15,938 bases of DNA from Deltaproteobacteria bacterium (GTDB lineage Bacteria; Desulfobacterota_B; Binatia; UBA9968), in the NCBI GenBank assembly GCA_016193385.1, contig JACPSF010000244.1, forward strand, positions 1 through 15,938, read 5' to 3'. Below, in pieces: positions 6,312-12,358 of the stretch. A program made the position numbers and the translations under genes. Each line of letters starts with the position of its first letter. Positions within the stretch are counted from its first letter, which is position 1. The notes beneath the pieces were generated by a model. The model was not told the DNA's origin. It saw nothing but the letters and a program-made list of their open reading frames with translations, and did no database searches.

Positions 6312-6644
6312 ATGGACGAATTTATCATCGTTTATGTGACTGTCGGCTCTCCCGGTGAAGGGGATCGGCTGGCGCATGCCCTGGTGGAGGAGCGGCTTGC
6401 CGCCTGCGTCAACCGGGTTAAAGCCGTGCAATCCGTCTATCGCTGGCAGGGCAAAGTGGAGCAGAGCGAGGAAGAGCTCCTGATCATCAAGACCAAAAGG
6501 GAGCTGTTCGATCGCCTCAGATCCAGGGTTCAAGCCCTTCATAGCTATTCGGTCCCTGAGATCATCGCGCTTCCGATCCTGGAGGGTAACGAGGGCTACC
6601 TCAAGTGGTTAGCCGACGAGGTATCGGAGAGCGGCGTGAAGTAG
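6312..6644 (+). CDS. cutA: CutA divalent-cation tolerance family protein
   Basis: The 110-residue product has the full length and all landmarks of CutA1. These are an IVYVTVGSPGEGDRLAHALVEERLAACVN-type N-terminus, SVYRWQGKVE near residues 41-50, EELLIIKTK at 54-62, HSYSVPEIIALPI at about 77-89 and the final YLKWLADEV. CutA forms very stable trimers with a ferredoxin-like fold and has been linked to copper and other divalent cation tolerance; its exact role in most bacteria is unsettled. ATG at 6312 puts the protein at the usual start, and upstream codons in frame look non-coding. It is the first gene of a tight plus-strand set: the Nudix gene begins 8 nt after its stop, and the decarboxylase-like gene begins 3 nt after that. 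Confidence 0.95.
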   Translation: MDEFIIVYVTVGSPGEGDRLAHALVEERLAACVNRVKAVQSVYRWQGKVEQSEEELLIIKTKRELFDRLRSRVQALHSYSVPEIIALPILEGNEGYLKWLADEVSESGVK

Positions 6645-6652
6645 GTGAGACG

Positions 6653-7129
6653 GTGCGCACGGTTAGAGCAATCTCATCAGGTGGGATCGTTTACCGCAGA
6701 TCCAAAGGAGTGACAGAGGTCGCCCTGATCCGAGTGCGCGATCGGTGGTGTCTACCGAAAGGTAAGGTTGAGGGGGGAGAGGGACTGAAGGAGACGGCTT
6801 TGCGAGAGGTGCGAGAGGAAACCGGCCTGGAAGGCAAGGTCGTGAGCAAACTCGGCGATATTACCTACTGGTTCACGAACAAGACCAGGGAAGGGGAGAC
6901 CGTCAAGATCTTCAAGCGCGTCTATTTTTATCTGATACGCTACCTCAAGGGCGACGTGCGTGAGCATGACCGGGAGGTGGAAGAGGCCTGTTGGGTGACG
7001 ATCGAGGAAGCGGTAAAGAAACTCGCCTATGCTTCGGAGCGTCAGATGATGCGCAAAGCCGTGGCGTTTCTTGAAAAGCGCGCGTCGCGAGGGAAGACCT
7101 CCGAGGCGCAGCCGGCAAGCAGAGGTTAA
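6653..7129 (+). CDS. Nudix hydrolase
   Basis: The 158-residue protein contains a perfect Nudix box at residues 37-59: G37, E43, then REVREETGL, fitting Gx5Ex7REUxEExGU. The box is preceded by WCLPKGKVE, the LPKG form common in diadenosine-polyphosphate and (d)NTP hydrolases. It probably cleaves a nucleoside diphosphate linked to another group, using Mg; the substrate cannot be told from sequence. The start is taken as GTG at 6653, with AGGTGAG just upstream, because SSGGIVYRR, the normal first strand, follows closely. A GTG at 6605 is open but would overlap cutA by 40 bp and add an arginine-rich stretch. It is the middle gene of the cutA-Nudix-decarboxylase-like set. Confidence 0.92.
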   Translation: MRTVRAISSGGIVYRRSKGVTEVALIRVRDRWCLPKGKVEGGEGLKETALREVREETGLEGKVVSKLGDITYWFTNKTREGETVKIFKRVYFYLIRYLKGDVREHDREVEEACWVTIEEAVKKLAYASERQMMRKAVAFLEKRASRGKTSEAQPASRG

Positions 7130-7132
7130 GAA

Positions 7133-7840
7133 ATGAGGCTCATCGGGTTGATTTCGCCCAACCTCAGTGAAGACACGCTGGTGGATTACTATAAGATCTT
7201 GCCGGAGGGGATTCGCATCGAAGGGCGGGCGCTGGATGTGGGGAAGTATACGGACAGCGAATTTCATAGGGTGGAGCAGGGCTTTTTTGACCTCGTGCGC
7301 GATCTCATGCAGCACCCCCTGGATTTTCTCATGGTCACAGGCGAGCTGTTTCTCTCCTACAAAGGACCGGGCTCCGACCGGCTGATTCTGGCTGCTGTCA
7401 AGGAGATAACGTCCACACCTGCGTCCACCGTTCTCACCGCTGTTGCCCGCGCCTGTCAGGCGCTAGGCCTCCGTCGCATGGTCATGGCCTCGCCATTCCC
7501 TGAAGCTCAGGATGCCCGCCTGATGCGCTTCTTGGCGCATGATGGGATCGAAGTTGTGGGTCATCGTGGTTTGGGATGTGAAAATTCAAAAGTGATCTGG
7601 GCTCTCCCTCCCGAAACAGGATACGATCTCGCCTCTTCTCTGCTGCAAGACCATCCTGACGTGGATGGCCTCTACATGCCCTGCAACAAGTGGCGGATCA
7701 CCCCGGTCATCGAACGGATCGAGACCGAATTCCGAAAGCCGGTAGTGACGAACACCCAGGCCTGGGTGTGGGAGGCCTTAAGAGGAATGGGTATGGCGAG
7801 ACCTGTTCTTGGATACGGCCGTCTCCTCAGCAGCCAGTAA
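7133..7840 (+). CDS. Arylmalonate-decarboxylase/maleate-isomerase superfamily protein
   Basis: The 235-residue protein has the two-domain Asp/Glu racemase-like fold signature of the maleate cis-trans isomerase/arylmalonate decarboxylase group. It starts RLIGLISPN. A second-half repeat runs LGLRRMVMASPFPEAQDARLMRFLAHDGIEVV (112-142), and the C-terminal cysteine motif is DGLYMPCNKWR with Cys184. The N-terminal active-site position reads MVTGELF (67-73) with no cysteine, whereas maleate isomerases and racemases have one there. A single C-terminal Cys with Thr/Gly in the first site matches arylmalonate decarboxylases, so decarboxylation of a malonate-like acid is the better guess. It begins 3 nt after the Nudix stop. 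A degraded second copy of residues 155-205 lies at 8491-8643. Confidence 0.82.
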   Translation: MRLIGLISPNLSEDTLVDYYKILPEGIRIEGRALDVGKYTDSEFHRVEQGFFDLVRDLMQHPLDFLMVTGELFLSYKGPGSDRLILAAVKEITSTPASTVLTAVARACQALGLRRMVMASPFPEAQDARLMRFLAHDGIEVVGHRGLGCENSKVIWALPPETGYDLASSLLQDHPDVDGLYMPCNKWRITPVIERIETEFRKPVVTNTQAWVWEALRGMGMARPVLGYGRLLSSQ

Positions 7841-7889
7841 GCACACATGCCGCTGTCTTCTTTGGCAGTTCTGTAGTATCCTAACAGCT

Positions 7890-8102
7890 ATGGACGCTCT
7901 TCATTCCCTCAGAGTAGATAAGACGGCCATCACAGTCTCACCGCTATCTGCCCCCTCGGACGATAGAGAGTATTGGCTTTCCAGGTCGCCTTACGAGCGC
8001 CTACAAGCCGTCGAGTCTCTACGACAACTCAACTATGGCCACGGTCAATCTACCGCCCGACTTCAAAGAGTTCTTGAAGTTACTCAACGCGCATCAGGTT
8101 GA
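7890..8102 (+). CDS. Small protein upstream of and overlapping a nucleotidyltransferase gene (TA-like partner)
   Basis: The frame from ATG 7890 to TGA 8102 gives 70 residues. The middle, DREYWLSRSPYERLQAVESLRQLNYGHG, followed by RLQRVLEV, matches a short protein type that I recognise from directly upstream of minimal nucleotidyltransferase genes in many genomes. It is hydrophilic and mostly helical, with no catalytic motif. Its 3' end overlaps the nucleotidyltransferase start by 68 bp in another frame, which suggests coupled expression. By analogy with HEPN/MNT-style and other paired systems it may act as antitoxin or partner, but I know of no demonstrated function. No ribosome site is obvious. 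Confidence 0.7.
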   Translation: MDALHSLRVDKTAITVSPLSAPSDDREYWLSRSPYERLQAVESLRQLNYGHGQSTARLQRVLEVTQRASG

Positions 8103-8484
8103 GTACTTGCTTATCGGCGGCTATGCCGTAGCCTACCATGGCTACCCGCGCGCGACCGCCGATATGGACATCTGGATCGCCACGCATGCTCAGAACACAA
8201 AAAGGATCGTTGCAGCACTAAAAGAGTTTGGCTTCGATTCGCCCGAATTATCGACTGAACTCTTCCAGAAAGAGGGCCAGATCATTCGCATGGGCGTACC
8301 GCCGGTCAGGATTGAGATCGCGACGACGATTTCTGGAGTTGTTTTTGAGGAATGCTTCGCCGCACGAGTTGTCGATGAATTGGATGGAGTCGAAGTCAAC
8401 ATAATCGATTTGACCCATCTCAAGATCAACAAGAAGGCGACGGGCAGGCACAAAGACCTCGACGACGTAGAGAATCTTCCGTAG
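8035..8484 (+). CDS. Minimal nucleotidyltransferase (DNA polymerase beta superfamily)
   Basis: The 149-residue protein carries the nucleotidyltransferase signature YLLIGGYAVAYHGYPRATADMDIWI. It includes the GG of the nucleotide-binding turn (28-29) and the metal pair D43-x-D45. A third acidic residue is expected in the VRIEIATTISG strand and is Glu94 rather than the usual Asp. The ending HLKINKKATGRHKDLDDVENL is the conserved tail of the DUF6036/AbiEii-like minimal family. Such proteins are frequently found in toxin-antitoxin or phage-defence modules, where they nucleotidylate tRNA or a partner protein; the target here is unknown. The start ATG overlaps the preceding small gene. Its stop is only 6 bp before the broken decarboxylase-like copy, indicating that the module was placed next to or into that copy. 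Confidence 0.85.
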   Translation: MATVNLPPDFKEFLKLLNAHQVEYLLIGGYAVAYHGYPRATADMDIWIATHAQNTKRIVAALKEFGFDSPELSTELFQKEGQIIRMGVPPVRIEIATTISGVVFEECFAARVVDELDGVEVNIIDLTHLKINKKATGRHKDLDDVENLP

Positions 8485-8490
8485 CGGGAG

Positions 8491-8643
8491 ATCTGGGCCC
8501 TTTCTCCCGAAGCAGGATATGATCTCGCCTCTTCTCTGCTGCGCGACCATCCCGACGTCGATGGGCTCTACATGCCCTGCAACAAGTGGCGGATCGTCTC
8601 GGTCATCGAACGAATCGAGCAGGAATTCGGAAAGCCCGTCGTA
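8491..8643 (+). pseudogene. Fragment of a second arylmalonate-decarboxylase-like gene
   Basis: These 153 bases align without gaps to 7595-7747 of the intact gene upstream. By hand count 132 of 153 bases and 44 of 51 residues are identical, corresponding to residues 155-205 and including the MPCNKWR cysteine motif. Many differences are synonymous (for example TAC/TAT, CCT/CCC, GTG/GTC), so the copy evolved under protein selection before it was broken and is not a recent duplication. No start, N-terminal half or C-terminus is present, and similarity stops sharply on both sides. It is a gene remnant, probably of a former tandem paralogue cut by the nucleotidyltransferase module and later deletion. 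Confidence 0.85.
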
Positions 8644-8765
8644 AAGTATGAAGGATCACGGAGAAGTCTCCGCCGTCGTTCCTGGCCACTTACCGGCTTG
8701 AAGCCAGCTACAGCATCCCCGCCGGAATAAATTTTCTTGCTTAGGACTGGAAAAGCTCCTAAAAT

Positions 8766-8797
8766 CAGCACGGATTCTAGGATTGTTGTCCGTGCTG
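8766..8797. repeat. 9-bp perfect inverted repeat upstream of the nuclease cassette
   Basis: CAGCACGGA (8766-8774) and TCCGTGCTG (8789-8797) flank a 14-nt spacer, about 50 bp before the HNH-repeat nuclease gene. No T-tract follows, so a terminator is unlikely. Overlap with a possible -35 (TTGTTG, 8783-8788) favours an operator. The rest of 8644-8845 shows no gene that I can support. Confidence 0.45.
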
Positions 8798-8810
8798 GGC
8801 TGACTAATAT
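8783..8810 (+). promoter_or_regulatory. Possible promoter of the nuclease cassette
   Basis: TTGTTG (8783-8788) and TAATAT (8805-8810) are 16 bp apart, giving a start near 8818 and a leader of about 28 nt to the ATG at 8846. Both boxes are imperfect. The inverted repeat overlaps the -35 box, which would allow autoregulation by a product of the cassette. Confidence 0.3.
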
Positions 8811-8845
8811 CATAGTAGTTGGGTGGCACAGACCCACACCCGTTC

Positions 8846-9856
8846 ATGGCGATAACAAGGGATCAGATTGTTGAACGAATTCGCGATCTCGCTCGTGCGA
8901 AGGGCGAAACCTGTCTTACCCGAAAGGATTTCTTCGACGCTTCAGGAGTCTCACAACGCCTACTTCACAAGCATTTTCCGCGCTGGAACGACGCTGTCAT
9001 CGCAGCTGGATTGATCCCGCTAGGCCACCGTGGGCGGCCGGGTCGTAAAAAAGGGTTCTCGCCGGACGTTCTTATCGAGAAGCTCAAGGGTGTTGCGAAG
9101 CAACTTAACCGCGATTACGTTTCTCAGGTAGAGTTCACGAAACAAACACGCATAAGCTACCGCCCGATTAATCGACTCTTCGGCGATTGGGATAAGTTTG
9201 TCGTGGCCGCAGGGTTGCGTCCGCATCCCTCACAGCACAAGCGGATCCCCGAAACCGAACTCTTCGATGACTACCTCCGGGTATACCAGACACTTGGCCG
9301 TCACCCCTCCTATCACGAGTTTGCCAACGCAGCCCGTTTTAGCATCAATACGTACGCCGGGCGGCGTTTCGGTGGCTTAAAGCGTTTTCGAAGACTAGCT
9401 ACCGCGCACGGAATACAGCAGGGAATTTTGAGCGCCGAGATCGAGGCCGAAGACAACTTCACCGACAAGTCAGTTCCCGACAAGTCTAGAAACGTCTACA
9501 CACCGCTCAACGACCGGCCCGTACTTGGTGAGGCTCTTGATTTTCGCGGTCTTCAGCACGCACCGATCAACGAAATGGGCGTAGTGTACCTATTCGGCAT
9601 GCTCTCTGAGGAACTTGGCTTCGTGGTGGAGTCCGTGCAGGCCGGCTACCCCGATTGCGAAGCAAAGCGCCGCCTTCCGAGTAACCGCTGGCAGCGAGTT
9701 CGCATTGAGTTTGAATTTTTGTCGTCGAACTTCCTGCGGCACAAACACGACCTTGCTGGTTGTGACCTTATCGTGTGCTGGAAGCATGATTGGAAAAACT
9801 GCCCTCTTGAAGTGCTGGTGCTGAGCGATTTTGTAACTCGACCAAAGAGCAAATAA
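8846..9856 (+). CDS. Homing-endonuclease-associated (HNH) repeat protein with probable PD-(D/E)XK nuclease domain
   Basis: The 336-residue protein has three divergent repeats of about 53 residues (6-58, 74-126, 137-190). Each has a helix, a short segment such as RKDFFDASGVS or SQVEFTKQTRIS, then F-x-x-W/L and an AAGL-type end (FPRWNDAVIAAGL, FGDWDKFVVAAGL). These match the homing-endonuclease-associated repeat family, thought to bind DNA. After a linker, residues 222-336 form a separate domain. D270 in AGYPDCEAKRR, a beta strand RVRIEFEF with E288 and E290, and CDLIVCWKHDW (306-316) look like a restriction-endonuclease fold with an ExE in place of ExK. No HNH motif is present. ATG at 8846 is preferred over TTG 8819, although no ribosome site is visible. 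The NERD gene follows after 29 bp. A DNA-targeting nuclease is inferred. Confidence 0.78.
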   Translation: MAITRDQIVERIRDLARAKGETCLTRKDFFDASGVSQRLLHKHFPRWNDAVIAAGLIPLGHRGRPGRKKGFSPDVLIEKLKGVAKQLNRDYVSQVEFTKQTRISYRPINRLFGDWDKFVVAAGLRPHPSQHKRIPETELFDDYLRVYQTLGRHPSYHEFANAARFSINTYAGRRFGGLKRFRRLATAHGIQQGILSAEIEAEDNFTDKSVPDKSRNVYTPLNDRPVLGEALDFRGLQHAPINEMGVVYLFGMLSEELGFVVESVQAGYPDCEAKRRLPSNRWQRVRIEFEFLSSNFLRHKHDLAGCDLIVCWKHDWKNCPLEVLVLSDFVTRPKSK

Positions 9857-9885
9857 CATGGAGGGAAATAGGATCAGAGTGAGAT

Positions 9886-10794
9886 GTGATTATTAAAAAA
9901 CGGGATTCGAAGCAGAAGGAAATCGAAGAACTGAACACGCTGCTTTCATTGCCGTTGCCCGAAAATAAGAGGTTTCTGATCGAGAGAGAATTGCGATTCA
10001 TCAAGTCCGGCGACCGGGGGGAGAACGACTCCGCGTATTTCATCGATTTCCATTATGCCTCCTCCAAGAATTGGGCTGTAATTCATGATCTACGGCTTGC
10101 GCACCTCGACAGGGTCGCACAGATTGATCATCTGCTGATCAACCGCTTTTTCGATGTGTACGTCCTGGAGAGTAAGAATTTCTCTTACGCCGTGAAAATC
10201 ACAGACAACGGAGAGTTCCTTGCCGAGTACAACAACCGATACGTCGCGATCGAATCTCCGATTGAACAGAATAAACGGCACATGATCGTCCTCGAGAAGG
10301 TTATGAAGCAACATGACATCATGCCAACGAGGCTCGGCGTAAAGATCAGACCAACGTTAAGGCCCTATGTCATGGTTGCCCCCAAAGCTCGGGTAATTAG
10401 ACCATCAAAGAACCGCTTTGATACCGGCATGGTAATAAAGGCAGACACGCTTCCAACCACGATTGAAAAAGCTCACGCTAGGCCCCACCTGGCCGATTTC
10501 ACGACCGTAAGCAAGATGTCATCAACCGATACACTCAAGGCGGTCGCTACCCGTCTCGCCGCCCTCCATAAACCTATGAAGATCGATTATCGAAAGCGCT
10601 TTGGCATCGAAGATGCAGCGGTGACTAACCAAATCTCCCCGCGATCTTCGGATGTTGAGAAGCAAAAGGGGTTTCACTGTAGTAAGTGCAAAAAGATGAT
10701 CACGGAAAGGATTGTAAAGTTCTGTTGGGACAACAGACGAAGATTCGGAGGTAAAGCGTATTGCTTGGAATGTCAGAAAACAGTTTTGAAATAG
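9886..10794 (+). CDS. NERD-domain nuclease with C-terminal zinc ribbon
   Basis: The 302-residue protein has an N-terminal helical part, then a nuclease-related domain (NERD) at about 43-135. The landmarks are RGEND (44-48), IHDLRL, VAQIDHLLI with D81, and VYVLESKNF with E95 and K97. D81, E95 and K97 are the expected PD-(D/E)XK metal-site residues; PIEQN (125-129) is also typical. The C-terminus has CSKC (265-268) and CLEC (293-296), a zinc ribbon of the type found in other NERD proteins and probably binding DNA. Start GTG 9886 is preceded by purine-rich GAGTGAGA. It lies 29 bp after the HNH-repeat nuclease gene, so both are likely co-transcribed. Base composition is AT-richer than in the core genes around it, consistent with acquisition. 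NERD proteins occur in phage-defence and plasmid contexts, but its job here is unknown. Confidence 0.85.
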   Translation: MIIKKRDSKQKEIEELNTLLSLPLPENKRFLIERELRFIKSGDRGENDSAYFIDFHYASSKNWAVIHDLRLAHLDRVAQIDHLLINRFFDVYVLESKNFSYAVKITDNGEFLAEYNNRYVAIESPIEQNKRHMIVLEKVMKQHDIMPTRLGVKIRPTLRPYVMVAPKARVIRPSKNRFDTGMVIKADTLPTTIEKAHARPHLADFTTVSKMSSTDTLKAVATRLAALHKPMKIDYRKRFGIEDAAVTNQISPRSSDVEKQKGFHCSKCKKMITERIVKFCWDNRRRFGGKAYCLECQKTVLK

Positions 10795-10864
10795 TGAGAG
10801 CGGTTTTAGGCTTGCGTTAATGCATTTTTGGCCCAACAACAAACTGAACAAGGGACACTAAATC

Positions 10865-11191
10865 ATGACACTTCTTATTTGGCTCACCTTTATTGCGGCG
10901 GCTATTTTGGAAGTTGGCGGAGATGCGCTCATTCGCAAAGGATTGCGTGGTGCCAGCGCGGCCTTCGTTGTTGGCGGTTGCCTGATGCTGAGTTGCTACG
11001 GGGTACTTGTAAATATCGTCAAGTGGGACTTTTCCAAAATACTTGGAGTTTACGTTGCCTTCTTCGCGTTGATCAGCGTTCTTATCGGTCGTCTGATTTT
11101 CGGAGAGGACGTGCCCGTTCCGACCTGGTTGGGCCTCGCCTTCATTATAACGGGCGGTTTGATTATCCAGTTTGGCCAGAAGGCAGGCTAA
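10865..11191 (+). CDS. Small four-helix DMT/SMR-like membrane protein
   Basis: The 108-residue protein has four hydrophobic helices at about 3-22, 33-51, 62-80 and 86-104, the layout of small multidrug-resistance (EmrE/SugE) and YnfA-type proteins. Helix one has an acidic residue in ILEVGGD (Glu16), where SMR pumps carry their essential proton-coupling Glu14. The end of helix three and the loop LIGRLIFGEDVPVPTWLGLAFIITGGLII strongly recall the SMR/DMT domain. The protein probably works as a dimer in the inner membrane. The substrate is unknown, and it may not be a drug pump because the EmrE aromatic motif is not evident. The ribosome site is weak. It is a single gene, convergent with the oxidoreductase gene 23 bp away. 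Confidence 0.78.
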   Translation: MTLLIWLTFIAAAILEVGGDALIRKGLRGASAAFVVGGCLMLSCYGVLVNIVKWDFSKILGVYVAFFALISVLIGRLIFGEDVPVPTWLGLAFIITGGLIIQFGQKAG

Positions 11192-11214
11192 CTCTCCGCC
11201 GGAGCGCATCAGCG

Positions 11215-12243
11215 TTAGCTCGAGGAGAATTTCCTTAGCACCTCGTCCGAAAAAAGCTGCATCATCTCGAGGTGGCGGTCCATCGTGGGGTAGATGAATT
11301 TGATCTCAAAGTGTGAGACTCCCGCGTCGGCATAGGCGTCGATTTTTTCCCGGATCTCATCCGGCGAGCCGATCAGGCTAACACTTTCAAGAAATTCCAG
11401 CGTCATCTCTCTCTCGTAAGTGCCGCGGCTCGCCTGGAATGTTCCAAGGGCATCTCTCTTGGCCTTCGAAGAATCCTTATCGATGCTTGCGTAGACTTCT
11501 ATCCCGAGGCGGATAGCATCTCCGTCTCTGCCGAATTGGCGTGCCATCTCCTTTAGCTTCCGATACCGGGTCCCGATATCTTCAGGCGTGAGCCAGGCAG
11601 GGAGCCATCCGTCGCCTAAGCGCGCGGTTCTCTTCATGGCCGCCTCTGTCCAGCCGCCCACCCAAATAGGCGGATAAGGCTTTTGGAGCGGTTTGGGGAA
11701 TATCTCCGCATCTTCAAATGTGATGAAGCTCCCGTGATAAGAGGACGGATGGGTGGTCCAGATTGACTTCATCGCACCGATATAATCGTCGCATATTTTC
11801 CCTCTCACGCCCCGGTTCACTCCAAGGACCTCGTACTCTCTGGAATCGATGGTTGCGGGCGACCCTATTCCGACACCCACGTCCAACCTGCCTCCGGAGA
11901 GCACATCGAGGGTTGCGATCTGTTTGGCGGCGTAGAGAGGGTTTCTGCAAGGGACCACTAAACAGGCGATCCCGATCCTTACCTTATTGACCCTGCCCGT
12001 CAGGTACGAAAGGGAAGTAAGTGCCTCATAAAAATCTGGCTCTTGCTTGACCTTGAGCGCTTCTTCAGATCCGGAAGAGATGTGGGTTCGATGGATCTCG
12101 GCTGTCCAGGTCAGATGGTCATGGACCCAGACAGAGTCATAACCAAGCGACTGTGCCGCCGTCGCGACCTGGACCATGGAAGAGGGTGATGCGAGGGGAC
12201 CCGAGTTGGGCACCCTGACTCCGAATGATGCCTTTGGGCTCAC
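11215..12243 (-). CDS. Luciferase-like (LLM class) flavin/F420-dependent oxidoreductase
   Basis: The 342-residue TIM-barrel protein fits the bacterial luciferase superfamily. Visible features are FGVRVPNSGPLASP at the N-terminus, AAQSLGYDSVWVHDHL (28-43), ALTSLSYLTGRVNKVRIGIACLVVPCRNPLYAAKQIATLDVLSGGRLDVGVGIG (about 73-126) and KPYPPIWVGGWTEAAMKRTARLGDGWLP (188-215). The last is typical of TIGR03619-type F420-dependent members. SPDEIREKIDAYADAGVSHFEIKF near the C-terminus completes the barrel. Whether it uses F420 or FMN cannot be decided here, and the substrate is unknown. The start is GTG at 12243; no clear ribosome site precedes it, and no other start lies near the conserved N-terminus. 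It is divergent from the hydroxyacid oxidase gene and could share control of the 115-bp gap. Confidence 0.92.
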   Translation of the reverse strand: MSPKASFGVRVPNSGPLASPSSMVQVATAAQSLGYDSVWVHDHLTWTAEIHRTHISSGSEEALKVKQEPDFYEALTSLSYLTGRVNKVRIGIACLVVPCRNPLYAAKQIATLDVLSGGRLDVGVGIGSPATIDSREYEVLGVNRGVRGKICDDYIGAMKSIWTTHPSSYHGSFITFEDAEIFPKPLQKPYPPIWVGGWTEAAMKRTARLGDGWLPAWLTPEDIGTRYRKLKEMARQFGRDGDAIRLGIEVYASIDKDSSKAKRDALGTFQASRGTYEREMTLEFLESVSLIGSPDEIREKIDAYADAGVSHFEIKFIYPTMDRHLEMMQLFSDEVLRKFSSS

Positions 12244-12263
12244 AGCAAACGTCTAGAGAATAG

Positions 12264-12280
12264 GCTTGATTCTGTCAAGC
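12264..12280. promoter_or_regulatory. Short inverted repeat in the divergent promoter gap
   Basis: GCTTGA (12264-12269) and TCAAGC (12275-12280) form a perfect 6-bp inverted repeat with a 5-nt spacer. It lies just before the GTG start of the oxidoreductase and upstream of the promoter of the hydroxyacid oxidase, the position of a shared operator. It is too short to exclude chance. Confidence 0.3.
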
Positions 12281-12297
12281 GAATCCGGGGAGCTAAT

Positions 12298-12326
12298 TTG
12301 ACACCCTCATCTGCCCGCTGTAAAGT
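12298..12326 (+). promoter_or_regulatory. Putative sigma70 promoter of the hydroxyacid oxidase gene
   Basis: A perfect TTGACA (12298-12303) stands 17 bp before TAAAGT (12321-12326), which matches four of six -10 bases. Transcription would start near 12333, giving a short leader that contains the GGGAGG ribosome site at 12342-12347. Confidence 0.55.
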
Positions 12327-12358
12327 CCGGCGTTAAGAGTTGGGAGGCCTGCTTGTTT

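Noticed and set aside
8568..8847. Minus-strand frames across the gap after the gene remnant
   Set aside because: They have no ribosome site or domain and run over the remnant and the inverted repeat; they are probably chance frames.
8846..9856. Interpretation as an intron- or intein-borne homing endonuclease
   Set aside because: The flanks do not rejoin into one gene: the broken decarboxylase-like copy on the left has no continuation on the right, and no intron structure or splice block was seen.
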